From positions 1 through 64,000 of the forward strand of contig CAILUV010000016.1 of NCBI GenBank assembly GCA_903837555.1: a DNA stretch of 64,000 bases. Reading direction: 5' to 3'. Shown here in pieces: positions 38,486 to 48,706 of the stretch (its first letter is position 1; every line of letters starts with the position of its first letter). Origin of the DNA: an uncultured Alphaproteobacteria bacterium. GTDB taxonomy: Bacteria > Pseudomonadota > Alphaproteobacteria > Micropepsales > Micropepsaceae. The notes below the pieces were generated by a model. That model ran no database searches, was not told where the DNA came from, and was given only the letters and a program-made list of their open reading frames with translations. Both the position numbers and the translations under genes were made by a program.

Positions 38486-39247
38486 ATGGTGCACAAGCTC
38501 GCAATCGTCGCTTTCTCCGGCCTGGTAATTTCGGCTGTCGCCATGGGCGCGGCTGCCGCCATCGGCGCGCGGGAATTCGGCGCGAACTTTGAAGGGATGG
38601 ATTTTTCCAACTGGGGCGGCGACCGTCCGCGCTGCGAACGCGTGGCCGGCGACACGTCTGGCAGAACCGCTTCAAATGGCAGCCGCACCCTGAATTGGGA
38701 CGGCAGCGACCATGTCTCGCTGAACGTGCCGGCCACGGCACGCTATGTCCCCAACGGTTCCAAACAGTGGCATATAAGCGGCGATCCCGACGTGGTGGCG
38801 CATGTGCGCGTGCGTGACGGACGCATCGAACTGAACTGCCGCGGCCGCTGGAGCGACGACGCGCTGCAGATCACCCTGCCCGGTACGCGCATGGAAAAGT
38901 TCAGCATCGCGGGCAGCGGCAAGCTGGAACTGGAAAATCTCGACCAGCAGGACCTGAAGGTTTCGATCGCCGGGTCGGGCAGCATCAAGGCCAGCGGCAA
39001 GGTCAAGGACCTGGAAGTGGCCATCGCCGGGTCGGGTGATGTCGATATGGGCCGCGTGGCTTCGGAAGATGTTTCGGTGCGGATCGCAGGCAGCGGTAAT
39101 GCCGACATCGCGCCGCGCGGCGAAGCCAAAATCCGCATTGCCGGTTCGGGCGACGTCAATTTGCACAGCAATCCGCGCAACGTCGAAACTCGCATCGCCG
39201 GGTCGGGCCGCATCCACAATGTCGCCGCCAGCGGCGACAATATCTAA
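38486..39247 (+). CDS. DUF2807/DUF4097-type exported beta-helix protein
   Basis: Repeated IAGSG motif (KFSIAGSGKL, VSIAGSGSI, VAIAGSGDV, VRIAGSGNA, IRIAGSGDV, TRIAGSGRI). Confidence 0.85.
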   Translation: MVHKLAIVAFSGLVISAVAMGAAAAIGAREFGANFEGMDFSNWGGDRPRCERVAGDTSGRTASNGSRTLNWDGSDHVSLNVPATARYVPNGSKQWHISGDPDVVAHVRVRDGRIELNCRGRWSDDALQITLPGTRMEKFSIAGSGKLELENLDQQDLKVSIAGSGSIKASGKVKDLEVAIAGSGDVDMGRVASEDVSVRIAGSGNADIAPRGEAKIRIAGSGDVNLHSNPRNVETRIAGSGRIHNVAASGDNI

Positions 39248-39265
39248 CGCGCCGGGAGAGTTTCG

Positions 39266-39979
39266 ATGGGCCGCAAACTTGCCGTGATTGCCATTCTCGG
39301 GATTGGCGTGTCCGTGGTGTGCATGGGCGCGGCCGCCGCCATCGGCGGCAGCGTGCTGGACATGGATTTTCTCGCTTTCGGCGACGGGCCGCGCTGCAAG
39401 ATGAGCCCGGCCGCAACCGCGCGCGAACGCACCTTGGAATGGGATGGCAGCGATCATGTCGGCCTGTCGCTGCGCGGCCATGCCCGCTACCGGCCCGGCA
39501 CCGATAACCGCGTGCATGTCAGCGGCGATCCGCAGGTGGTGGCGCGCCTGGAGATCCGCGACGGCGCCATAGAGCTGGATTGCCGGGGCTGGGGCAGCCG
39601 CACCAAGGACCTGGAAATCACCCTGCCGGGGCGCACCTTCAAGCGTTTTGAAATCGCCGGCACCGGCAAGCTGACGCTGGATGCGCTGGACCAGCAGAAC
39701 CTGAAAGTCGAGATGGCCGGCATCGCCAAGGTCGAGGCCAATGGCAAGGTTGAGGATCTGAATATCGAAATGGCGGGCGTTGGCCATGCCGATTTCGCCA
39801 GGGTTTCCGGCAGCGAGGCGCGGGTCGAACTGGCGGGCGTCGGCAAGGCGGATATCGCGCCCATTGACGAAGCCCATATCGAGATCGCGGGGCCTGGTGA
39901 AGTGCGCCTGCATACCAATCCCAAAAAGTTGGACAGCGAAATCTCCGGCCCCGGCCGCATCCGCAATCTCGGCGATTAA
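39266..39979 (+). CDS. Tandem DUF2807-type paralogue
   Basis: Same architecture; repeats diverged to EIAGTG, EMAGIA, EMAGVG, ELAGVG, EIAGPG. Confidence 0.85.
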   Translation: MGRKLAVIAILGIGVSVVCMGAAAAIGGSVLDMDFLAFGDGPRCKMSPAATARERTLEWDGSDHVGLSLRGHARYRPGTDNRVHVSGDPQVVARLEIRDGAIELDCRGWGSRTKDLEITLPGRTFKRFEIAGTGKLTLDALDQQNLKVEMAGIAKVEANGKVEDLNIEMAGVGHADFARVSGSEARVELAGVGKADIAPIDEAHIEIAGPGEVRLHTNPKKLDSEISGPGRIRNLGD

Positions 39980-40017
39980 CTCGACAAATCCGCGGCGGGG
40001 GCCTATGTCCCGGCCCC

Positions 40018-41052
40018 ATGTCCGCCAGCCTCAAAATCGGTGATGTCACCATTCCCGGCCGGGTTCTGACCGCGCCGATGACGGGCGTTTCGGACCTGCC
40101 CTTCCGGCGCATCGCCAGCAAGTACGGCGCGCCCTATGTAGCGACCGAGATGGTGGCCTGTGACAGCTTCGCGCGTGGCCGCCCCGATGTCGTGCGCCGC
40201 GCCGCGATTGGCGACGGACTTCCACTGATGGTGATCCAGCTTGTCGGCCGCACGCCGGAATGGATTTCCAGAGGCGCTAAGCTGGCGGAAGAGGCCGGCG
40301 CCGACATCATCGACTTCAACATGGGCTGTCCCGCCAAGGAAGTAACCGGCGCGCTGTCGGGTTCGGCGCTGATGCGCGAACCCGAGCTGGCGGCGCGGTT
40401 GATCGAGGCTGCGGTGAACGGCACGTCGCGCCCCGTGACGTTGAAAATGCGCCTGGGCTGGGACGATCAGAATCGCAACGCGCCGCAGATCGCCGCGATG
40501 GCTGAACAGTTGGGCGTCAAAGCCATCACCGTGCATGGCCGCACCCGTCAGCAATTCTATAAAGGCCAGGCCGACTGGCGTGCTGTCGCCGAAGTGAAAA
40601 AAGCCACGCGGCTTCCCGTGATCGTGAACGGTGACATCATGGATGCGGCGTCGGCCCGCGCCGCGCTAGCCCAGTCGGGCGCCGATGCGGTGATGATCGG
40701 GCGCGGCGCCTATGGCCGTCCCTGGATCGCTGCGGCGCTGGACCGCGCCCTGAATGACGGCGCTGAAATGTCAGAGCCCGATGCTGCCTCCCGTTTGGGC
40801 ATTGCGCTTGAACATTTTACAGACACGCTGCGCTTCTATGGCGACGCGCTGGGGCTGAAGGTCTTCCGCAAACACTTGGGATGGTATGTCGAACAGGCAT
40901 CCATACCGGCTGATCCGCAGCAAAGGCGCGCGCACAAGGCCCGTTTGTGTCAAATTGACCATGCGAAGGATTTGGAATCGGCTTTAACCGAGCTGTGGAC
41001 TCCACTTTCTTTTTCGCGCGCCCTTCCCTTTTTTGCACCTGCACATATCTAA
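40018..41052 (+). CDS. dusB: tRNA-dihydrouridine synthase B
   Basis: APMTGVSDLPFR, FNMGCPAKEV, VKAITVHGRTRQQFYKG, VIVNGDI. Confidence 0.94.
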   Translation: MSASLKIGDVTIPGRVLTAPMTGVSDLPFRRIASKYGAPYVATEMVACDSFARGRPDVVRRAAIGDGLPLMVIQLVGRTPEWISRGAKLAEEAGADIIDFNMGCPAKEVTGALSGSALMREPELAARLIEAAVNGTSRPVTLKMRLGWDDQNRNAPQIAAMAEQLGVKAITVHGRTRQQFYKGQADWRAVAEVKKATRLPVIVNGDIMDAASARAALAQSGADAVMIGRGAYGRPWIAAALDRALNDGAEMSEPDAASRLGIALEHFTDTLRFYGDALGLKVFRKHLGWYVEQASIPADPQQRRAHKARLCQIDHAKDLESALTELWTPLSFSRALPFFAPAHI

Positions 41053-41153
41053 GGGCCGCCGGCGGCATTACGCTGGGGGACGTTATTTATTGATGGATGT
41101 CTGTTAGGGCACTGCCCGTTCGTCATCTGACAAAGCAGCTATTGGGGACTTGC

Positions 41154-42293
41154 ATGTCGTCGCGCCTTTTCCTTTTCGCCCTGGCCTCTTCTCTCGCGCT
41201 GGCCGGATGCGGTGAAGCCCCGCAGCAGCAGATGCCGCCACCATCCGTCGGCGTGATAACGATCAAGGAAACCCCGGTGGCGCTGACCACCGAACTGCCC
41301 GGCCGCACCAGCCCCTATGCGGTGTCGGAAATCCGTCCGCAGATCACCGGCATCGTGAAGGCGCGCCTGTTCGTCGAAGGCTCGGCCGTCAAGGCCGGCC
41401 AGGCGCTCTACCAGATCGATCCCGCGCCATATGAAGCGGCCTATGCCGCCGCTGCCGCGACCCTGGCCGCCGCCAAGACCCGCGCGGACCGCTTCGCAAT
41501 CCTGCTGAAGGAAAACGCCGTTGCGCCCCAGGCCAACGACGATGCCCGCGCCACCTATCTGCAGGCCAAGGCGCAGGCCGATGCCGCGCGCATCAATCTC
41601 AATTACACCCGCATCACCTCGCCCATCTCGGGCCGCATCGGGGCATCCAGCGTGACCGTCGGCGCGCTGGTGACGGCGCAGCAGCCCACCGCGCTCACCA
41701 CCGTCTCCACGCTTGATCCCATTTATGTCGATGTCGACCAATCGAGCTCCGAACTGGTGGCGCTGCGCCGCGCCGCCCAGGCGGGCACTCTCAGCGAAGG
41801 CGGCACCGCCGTTGTGAAGCTGAAGCTGGAAGACGGCAGCGATTATGCCCATGAAGGCAAGCTGCAGTTCACCGACGTCACGGTTGATCCTTCGACCGGC
41901 GCGGTGCGCCTGCGCGCCATCTTCCCCAATCCGGAAGGCCTGCTGCTGCCCGGCCTGTATGTCCGCGCCACGGTCACGCAAGGCACCGACCCGCACGGCA
42001 TTCTGGCGCCGCAGCAGGGCGTGGGCCGCAACGCCAAGGGCGAACCCACCGCGCTGGTGGTGGACGCCAAGAATTTCGCCCGCCTGCGCGTGCTGAAGAC
42101 CGGCCGCTCGATCGGTGGCGACTGGCAAGTGCTGGAAGGTCTGAAGGTTGGCGACCGCGTTATCGTGGAAGGTCTGCAGCGCGTGCAGCCCGACATGCCG
42201 GTGTCGCCGCGGCCGATGGGCGCTGCACCCGCGACCCCTGCCGGCGCGCCTTCTGGAGCTTCTGGCGCCCAGCCCAAGCCGGCGGCCCACTAA
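41154..42293 (+). CDS. RND efflux periplasmic adaptor (AcrA-type lipoprotein)
   Basis: Lipobox LALAGCGE; LPGRTSPYAVSEIRPQITGIVKARLFVEGSAVKAGQALYQIDPAPYEAA. Confidence 0.95.
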   Translation: MSSRLFLFALASSLALAGCGEAPQQQMPPPSVGVITIKETPVALTTELPGRTSPYAVSEIRPQITGIVKARLFVEGSAVKAGQALYQIDPAPYEAAYAAAAATLAAAKTRADRFAILLKENAVAPQANDDARATYLQAKAQADAARINLNYTRITSPISGRIGASSVTVGALVTAQQPTALTTVSTLDPIYVDVDQSSSELVALRRAAQAGTLSEGGTAVVKLKLEDGSDYAHEGKLQFTDVTVDPSTGAVRLRAIFPNPEGLLLPGLYVRATVTQGTDPHGILAPQQGVGRNAKGEPTALVVDAKNFARLRVLKTGRSIGGDWQVLEGLKVGDRVIVEGLQRVQPDMPVSPRPMGAAPATPAGAPSGASGAQPKPAAH

Positions 42294-45200
42294 ATGTCGC
42301 TCTCCCGCTTCTTCATCGACCGCCCGGTTTTCGCCTGGGTCATCGCCATCGTCACCATGCTGGCGGGCGGCATCGCCGCCACCAGCCTGCCGATCGAACA
42401 GTATCCCACCATCGCCCCGCCGGCGGTGGTGATCAACGCCGTCTATCCCGGCGCCGACGCCCAGACGGTGCAGAACTCGGTCACCCAGGTGATCGAGCAG
42501 CAGCTTACCGGCCTGGACAACCTGCTTTATTTCTCGTCCGCCTCGAACGCCAATGGCAGCGCCGCCATCACCGTCACCTTCGCGCCCGGCACCGATCCGG
42601 ACATCGCCCAGGTGCAGGTGCAGAACAAGGTGCAGGCCGCCGTTCCCAAGCTGCCGTCCCAGGTGCAGCAGATCGGCGTCACCGTCGCCAAGAACCAGCC
42701 CAACTTCATCATCGTCATCGGCGTCTATGACGATACCGGCCGCTACAACAACGTCGACGTGTCAGACTTCATCACCAGCCGCATGGCCGATCAGCTTGCC
42801 CGCGTGCCGGGCGTGGGCAACACCCAGGTGTTCGGCGCGCAGTATGCGATGCGCATCTGGCTGGACCCGTTCAAGCTGAAGAATTTCAGCCTGATGCCGT
42901 CGGACGTGTCCGCCGCGATCCAGGCGCAGAACGTGCAGGTTTCCGCCGGCCAGATCGGCCAGCAGCCGTCCGTGAAGGGCCAGCAGCTCAACGCCACCGT
43001 CACGGCCCAGTCGCGCCTGCAGACGCCGGAGCAATTCCGCGAAATCGTGCTGAAGACGTCGCCCGGCGGCGCCGTCGTGCGCCTGAGCGATGTCGCCCGC
43101 GTCGAACTGGGCGCGGAGTCCTACGAAATCACCAGCCTGTTCAACGGTCATCCGGCCGCCGGTGTGGCCGTGATGCTGGCGCCAGGCGCCAATGCGCTCA
43201 GCACCGTGGCCCTGGTCAAGGAACGCGCCGAAGAACTGCGTGCCACCCTGCCGCCGGGCATGAAGATGGTCTATCCGGTGGACAACACCACCTTCATCCG
43301 CCTTTCCATCCGCGACGTGGTGGTAACGCTGATCGAAGCCATCATCCTGGTCGTTCTGGTGATGTACCTGTTCCTGCAGAACTGGCGCGCCACGCTGATC
43401 CCCGCCATTGCCGTGCCGGTCGTGTTGCTGGGCACCTTCGGCATCCTGGCCATGTTCGGCTACACGATAAACACGCTGACGCTGTTCGCGCTCGTGCTGG
43501 TCATCGGCCTGTTGGTGGACGACGCGATTGTCGTGGTCGAAAACGTCGAGCGCATCATGCATGAGGAAAAGCTCAGTCCGTATGACGCGACGCTGAAATC
43601 GATGCAGGAAATCACCGGCGCCCTGATCGGCATCGGCCTGGTGCTGACGGCGGTGTTCCTGCCGATGGCCTTCTTCGGCGGTTCGACAGGCGTGATCTAT
43701 CGCCAGTTCTCCATCACCATCGTTTCGGCGATGACGCTGTCGATCCTGGTGGCGCTGATCCTGACCCCGTCGCTCTGCGCCACCATGATGAAGCCGGTGG
43801 AAGGCGACGGTCACAAGCATGGCCGCTTCTTCACCTGGTTCAACCGCAACTTCGATGCCTTCCGCGACTGGTACCAGAAGCGCACCTCCTGGTTCCTGCA
43901 CAACACCTGGAAGGTGATGGCAGCGTTCATGGCCATCGTCGCCCTAATGGCGTTCCTGTTTGTGCGCCTGCCCACCGGGTTTCTGCCGGACGAAGACCAG
44001 GGCTTTGTCATCACCCTGATCACCCTGCCCACCGGCGCGGTGCAGGAACGCACCATGGCCGTGGCCAAGGAAGTGTCGAAATTCTATCTCGAAGACGAGA
44101 AGGACAATGTGGACTTCACGTTCGTCATCGCCGGCTTCAGCTTCTCCGGCGCGGGCCAGAATACGGGCCTTGCCTTTACCCGGCTGAAAGACTGGGACCA
44201 GCGCAAGGGCAAGCAGAACACCGCACAGGCCGTCGCCCAGCGCGCTTTCATGAAGTTCATGCAGCTTCCTGATGCCCAGGTCTTCGCCCTGGTGCCGCCC
44301 AGCGTGCAGGAACTGGGTCAGTCGTCCGGCTTCGACATCCAGATGCAGGATCGCGGCAATGTCGGTCATGCCGCGCTGATGGGATACCGCAACCAGGTTC
44401 TGGGCATGTCGATGCAGAACCCCAAGCTGCAGGGCGTTCGCCCCAACAGCCTGGAAGACACGCCCCAGCTTCACATCGATATCGACCAGGCCAAGGCCAA
44501 CACGCTGGGCGTGCTGCCGTCGAACATCAACGCGACCCTCAGCGCCGCCTGGGGCAGCGCCTATATCAACGACTTCCTCGACCGGGGCCGCGTCAAGCGC
44601 GTCTACATGCAGGGCGACGCGCCCTATCGCATGAAGCCGGAAGACCTGAACCGCTGGTATGTGCGCAACAATGCGGGCGAGATGACACCCTTCTCGTCCT
44701 TTGCCACCTCGACCTGGAAACAGGGTCCGGCGTCGCTGACGCGCTACAACGGCTTTCCCTCCATCCAGTTGATGGGTGCGGGCGCGCCGGGCGTGTCCTC
44801 GGGTACGGCATTGAAAGAGATGGACGCCATCTTCAAGAAACTGCCGCCGGACATCGGCTATGAGCTGACCGGCCTGTCCTATCAGGAACAGGCCAGCGGG
44901 GCGCAGGCGCCTGCCCTGTACGCCCTGTCGATCCTGGTGATCTATCTGTGCCTTGCGGCGCTGTATGAAAGCTGGGCCATCCCGCTGTCGGTGATGCTGG
45001 TGATCCCGCTGGGCGTGGTCGGCGCGTTGCTGGCCGCCTGGAGTCGCGGGCTGTTCAACGACATCTACTTCCAGGTCGGCCTGCTCACCACCATCGGGCT
45101 ATCGGCAAAGAACGCAATTCTGATTGTCGAGTTCGCGGTCGATGCGGAGCGACGAGGCGCCAGCGCCTACGACGCCGCGATGGAAGCGGCGCGGCTGCGG

Positions 45201-45401
45201 CTGCGCCCCATCCTGATGACCTCGATCGCCTTCATCGCGGGCGTGGCGCCGCTGGCCATGGCCACGGGCGCGGGCGCGGGTTCGCAGAACGACATCGGCA
45301 CCGGCGTGATCGGCGGCATGATCAGCGCCACCGTGCTGGCGATCTTCTTCGTGCCGGTCTTCTTCCAGCTCGTGAACACCAAGCTGCAGCACCATAAATA
45401 G
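42294..45401 (+). CDS. RND efflux permease (AcrB/HAE1 type)
   Basis: MSLSRFFIDRPVFAWVIAIVTMLAGGIAATSLPIEQYPTIAPPAVVINAVYPGADAQTV; 1035 aa. Confidence 0.97.
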   Translation: MSLSRFFIDRPVFAWVIAIVTMLAGGIAATSLPIEQYPTIAPPAVVINAVYPGADAQTVQNSVTQVIEQQLTGLDNLLYFSSASNANGSAAITVTFAPGTDPDIAQVQVQNKVQAAVPKLPSQVQQIGVTVAKNQPNFIIVIGVYDDTGRYNNVDVSDFITSRMADQLARVPGVGNTQVFGAQYAMRIWLDPFKLKNFSLMPSDVSAAIQAQNVQVSAGQIGQQPSVKGQQLNATVTAQSRLQTPEQFREIVLKTSPGGAVVRLSDVARVELGAESYEITSLFNGHPAAGVAVMLAPGANALSTVALVKERAEELRATLPPGMKMVYPVDNTTFIRLSIRDVVVTLIEAIILVVLVMYLFLQNWRATLIPAIAVPVVLLGTFGILAMFGYTINTLTLFALVLVIGLLVDDAIVVVENVERIMHEEKLSPYDATLKSMQEITGALIGIGLVLTAVFLPMAFFGGSTGVIYRQFSITIVSAMTLSILVALILTPSLCATMMKPVEGDGHKHGRFFTWFNRNFDAFRDWYQKRTSWFLHNTWKVMAAFMAIVALMAFLFVRLPTGFLPDEDQGFVITLITLPTGAVQERTMAVAKEVSKFYLEDEKDNVDFTFVIAGFSFSGAGQNTGLAFTRLKDWDQRKGKQNTAQAVAQRAFMKFMQLPDAQVFALVPPSVQELGQSSGFDIQMQDRGNVGHAALMGYRNQVLGMSMQNPKLQGVRPNSLEDTPQLHIDIDQAKANTLGVLPSNINATLSAAWGSAYINDFLDRGRVKRVYMQGDAPYRMKPEDLNRWYVRNNAGEMTPFSSFATSTWKQGPASLTRYNGFPSIQLMGAGAPGVSSGTALKEMDAIFKKLPPDIGYELTGLSYQEQASGAQAPALYALSILVIYLCLAALYESWAIPLSVMLVIPLGVVGALLAAWSRGLFNDIYFQVGLLTTIGLSAKNAILIVEFAVDAERRGASAYDAAMEAARLRLRPILMTSIAFIAGVAPLAMATGAGAGSQNDIGTGVIGGMISATVLAIFFVPVFFQLVNTKLQHHK

Positions 45402-45426
45402 GCCTGACCGGCCTTCACGGACGGCC

Positions 45427-45457
45427 AAGGGGCGCTCCTGACATCAGGGGCGCCCTT
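45427..45457 (+). terminator. Rho-independent terminator-like hairpin after the RND pump
   Basis: AAGGGGCGCtCCTGA ca TCAGGGGCGCCCTT followed by TGCTTTTTG. Confidence 0.7.
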
Positions 45458-45512
45458 TGCTTTTTGGGCACCAATGCGCATGCTTGCCCCCACAAAAGAA
45501 CAGGGGTGGGAC

Positions 45513-46622
45513 ATGAAACGCTGGACCTTGGGACTGCTGGCGGCGCTGGCCGCGATACCGGCGCTGGCGCCCGCACAAGCCCAAGAGACGCGCATGCGCG
45601 AGCACAGCGTCACCGTCACCTCGACCGTGCCCGCCATCGCCGGACAGAAGGTCAAATTGTACCTGCGCGAGCGGGCGCTGCCGAACGTGCTGCAGCGGGG
45701 TGCGGGCGACAAGGTGGTGCTGTTCGTGCACGGCGCGGGCACCCCCGCCGAAGTCAGCTTCGACGTGCCCTATCAGGATTATAGCTGGATGGGCTATCTG
45801 GCCAAGGCTGGATACGACGTGTTCAGCGTCGACATGACCGGCTATGGCCGCTCGCACCGCCCGCCGCAGATGAACGACAAGTGCAACCTGTCGCCCGAGC
45901 AGCAGAAGCTGTTCGGCGTGAACTGCGCCCAGACCTATCCAGGCGCGCTGACCAATATGGGATCGGACTGGAACGATATTTCTGCGGCGGTCGAGTACAT
46001 CAAGAAATTGCGCAAGGTGGACAAGGTCCATCTGATCGCCTGGTCGCAGGGCGGCCCGCGCGCGGGTGGCTGGGCGGCGCAGAACCCTTCGCAGGTGAAC
46101 AAGCTGATCCTGCTGGCGCCCGCCTATGGCCGCGCCGTCAAGGCCGAGCCGCCGCCATTGCCCGCGCCCGGCCCAGCCTTCAACGTGCAGAGCCACAAGA
46201 TCTTCACCGACAACTGGACCCGCCAGGCGCCGTGCGAAAAGCAGATCGATCCGGCCGCCGCCGCATCCGTCTGGTCGGAAATGCTGAAATCCGATCCGGT
46301 GGGTTCACGCTGGACGCCCGCGGTGCGCCGCGCGCCCATCGCTACCACCTATGGCTGGACCACCGAACGGGTGAAGGCGATGACCACGCCGACGCTGATG
46401 GTGGTGGGCACCCATGATGCCCAGGTGCAGCCCCAGCGGGTGAAGGATTTTTATGAAGATCTCGGCAGCCCGCAAAAAGCCTATGTCGAGCTGGGCTGCG
46501 CCTCGCACAATGCGATGTGGGAAAGCAGCCGCCACATCCTGTTCAAGGCATCGCTGGAATGGCTGGAAAAAGGCACCGTGGAAGGTCAGACGAACACCAT
46601 GCAGCGGCTGGGGTTCCAGTAG
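45513..46622 (+). CDS. Exported alpha/beta hydrolase
   Basis: Signal peptide; VVLFVHGAGTPAEVSFDVPYQDYSWMGYLAKAGYDVFSVDMTGYGRS; LIAWSQGGPRAGG. Confidence 0.88.
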   Translation: MKRWTLGLLAALAAIPALAPAQAQETRMREHSVTVTSTVPAIAGQKVKLYLRERALPNVLQRGAGDKVVLFVHGAGTPAEVSFDVPYQDYSWMGYLAKAGYDVFSVDMTGYGRSHRPPQMNDKCNLSPEQQKLFGVNCAQTYPGALTNMGSDWNDISAAVEYIKKLRKVDKVHLIAWSQGGPRAGGWAAQNPSQVNKLILLAPAYGRAVKAEPPPLPAPGPAFNVQSHKIFTDNWTRQAPCEKQIDPAAAASVWSEMLKSDPVGSRWTPAVRRAPIATTYGWTTERVKAMTTPTLMVVGTHDAQVQPQRVKDFYEDLGSPQKAYVELGCASHNAMWESSRHILFKASLEWLEKGTVEGQTNTMQRLGFQ

Positions 46623-46654
46623 CGTTAAGGCTGGCGGGGCGGTAAAAGCCCGCC

Positions 46655-47623
46655 ATGTACCACCGCTTTTCCGTCGCCCCGATGATGGACTGGACCGACA
46701 GTCCCTGCCGGGTGCTGCATCGCTGCCTGACGCGACATGCGCTGCTGTACACCGAGATGGTGACGGCGGATGCGGTATTGCACGGCGACCGGATGCGGCT
46801 GCTGGCGTTTGACGGCAGCGAACATCCGCTGGCGCTGCAACTGGGCGGCAGCGATCCGGGCAAGCTGGCGCAGGCGTCGCGCATTGCCGCCGATTTTGGC
46901 TATGACGAAGTGAACTTGAATGTCGGCTGCCCGTCGGACCGGGTGCAGTCGGGGCGGTTCGGCGCTTGTCTTATGCGGGAGCCTGCGTTGGTGGCGGAGT
47001 GTGTCGCCGCAATGCGCGCTGCAGTTTCCATTCCGGTCACGGTGAAGTGCCGCATCGGGGTGGACGACCAGGATCCGGAAACTGCCTTGCGTGCGCTGAT
47101 CGATGCCTGCGCTGCTTCCGGCGTGACGGTGTTCGCGGTTCATGCCCGCAAAGCGTGGCTGGAAGGCCTGTCGCCCAAGGAAAACCGCGACGTGCCGCCG
47201 CTGGATTACGGCCTGGTCTATCGCGTGAAGCACGAACGACCCAGCCTCACCATCCTGGTCAATGGCGGCATCGAGACGCTGGAACAGGCGGACGAGCATC
47301 TGCGCCATGTCGACGGCGTGATGCTGGGCCGCGCCGCCTATCACAATCCGGTGCTGTTGGCCGAGGTGGATGCGCGCTTCTTCGGCGGCGAGCAGCGCGA
47401 CCTGGATGCGGCGGTGGCGCAATATTGCGAACATGTCGAACGCGAACTGGGCAAAGGCGCGCGGCTGCATACGCTGATCAAGCCGATGCTGGGGCTGTAC
47501 AATGGCCGCCCCGGCGCCCGCCTGTTTCGCCGTCATCTTAGCGAGAATGCCCCGTCCCATGATGCCGGCATCAGCGTGCTGCGCGATGCCCTCGCCTTTA
47601 TAGGCCAGCGCCGCGCGGCATAA
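46655..47623 (+). CDS. dusA: tRNA-dihydrouridine(20/20a) synthase DusA
   Basis: YHRFSVAPMMDWTDSPCRVLHR, VNLNVGCPSDRVQSGRFGACLM, VHARKAWLEGLSPKENRDVPPLDY. Confidence 0.96.
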   Translation: MYHRFSVAPMMDWTDSPCRVLHRCLTRHALLYTEMVTADAVLHGDRMRLLAFDGSEHPLALQLGGSDPGKLAQASRIAADFGYDEVNLNVGCPSDRVQSGRFGACLMREPALVAECVAAMRAAVSIPVTVKCRIGVDDQDPETALRALIDACAASGVTVFAVHARKAWLEGLSPKENRDVPPLDYGLVYRVKHERPSLTILVNGGIETLEQADEHLRHVDGVMLGRAAYHNPVLLAEVDARFFGGEQRDLDAAVAQYCEHVERELGKGARLHTLIKPMLGLYNGRPGARLFRRHLSENAPSHDAGISVLRDALAFIGQRRAA

Positions 47624-47635
47624 GCGCGATCATTA

Positions 47636-48637
47636 CTAAACCGCGTTCTTGAAAAAGCCATGCGTTGCGCCCCAGCGCAGCACCAGCTCCGGCCACACCG
47701 CCGTGGGCTTTCCCACCGTGCGCGCCAGGCCGAAGCCATGGCCGCCGGTTTCAAAAATATGGATTTCCGACGGCACCCGCGAACCCTGCAGCGCGGCGTA
47801 ATAGGCAAGGCTGTTGGGCACGGTCGGCACCACCGTGTCGTCGGCGGCGGCAACGATAAAGGTGGGCGGCGAAGCGGCGATCACCAGCCGCTGGCAGGAA
47901 TAGGCCTCGATCTGCTCGCTGGTGGCATTGGGGCCCAGCAATCTGTCGCGCGATCCCGCATGCGCGCCCTGCCCCAGCGTGATCACCGGATACATCGGCA
48001 CCGAGAACGTCGGCCGCGCATCGACCTTGTCGATCTCGTCGATCGGCTTGTAGACCGTGTCGTCGAAGCGCGTGGCGATGGACGCGGCCAGGTGCCCGCC
48101 GGCGGAAAAACCCATGAAGCCGATCTGGTTTTCGTCGAGATGGAATTTGGCGGCATTGGCGCGAACCAGCCGCATGGCGCGCTGGGCATCCTGCAGCGGC
48201 ACGTCGCTGCGATTGGCCCAGCCTTCGCCCGGCAGGCGGTAGCGCAGCACAAAACAGGTCACGCCCGCTTTGTTGAAGCGCCGCGCGATATCCATGCCTT
48301 CGAAATCCAGCATCTGGCGGGCATAGCCGCCGCCCGGCGCGATGATCAGCGCCGAACCGTCGGGCTTGGGCGCGCGAAAGACATTCATCACCGGCACGCC
48401 GACCTGGTCGATGGCGCGGTCGTGCGGCGTGATATAGGGGGGCTCGTGATTGTGGACGCGGATCGGCGGCAGCTTCAGCCCTTCGCCGCCGGGCGGGGTG
48501 CCCGGCCACAGCAGGATATTTTCCTTCGGATCGCTGGGCAGCACGCCATCGCCCGGCACCAGCGTGTCGGCCAATGCGGGTCTTGCGACAGCGGCGGCGA
48601 TGCCCAATCCGATGGCGGTGCGGCGATCCATGTCCAT
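47636..48637 (-). CDS. Alpha/beta hydrolase/esterase (acetylxylan-esterase-like), paralogue A
   Basis: APGGGYARQM, GFSAGGHLAASIA, HGFG; 'LLWPGTPPGGEGLKLP' N-terminal segment. Confidence 0.88.
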   Translation of the reverse strand: MDMDRRTAIGLGIAAAVARPALADTLVPGDGVLPSDPKENILLWPGTPPGGEGLKLPPIRVHNHEPPYITPHDRAIDQVGVPVMNVFRAPKPDGSALIIAPGGGYARQMLDFEGMDIARRFNKAGVTCFVLRYRLPGEGWANRSDVPLQDAQRAMRLVRANAAKFHLDENQIGFMGFSAGGHLAASIATRFDDTVYKPIDEIDKVDARPTFSVPMYPVITLGQGAHAGSRDRLLGPNATSEQIEAYSCQRLVIAASPPTFIVAAADDTVVPTVPNSLAYYAALQGSRVPSEIHIFETGGHGFGLARTVGKPTAVWPELVLRWGATHGFFKNAV

Positions 48638-48706
48638 GCGTCCTTAATTCATGGCGGGAAAGATCACACTCTTTCCCTTTTTCCGGCAAGGCGTAATGTG
48701 CGCCCC

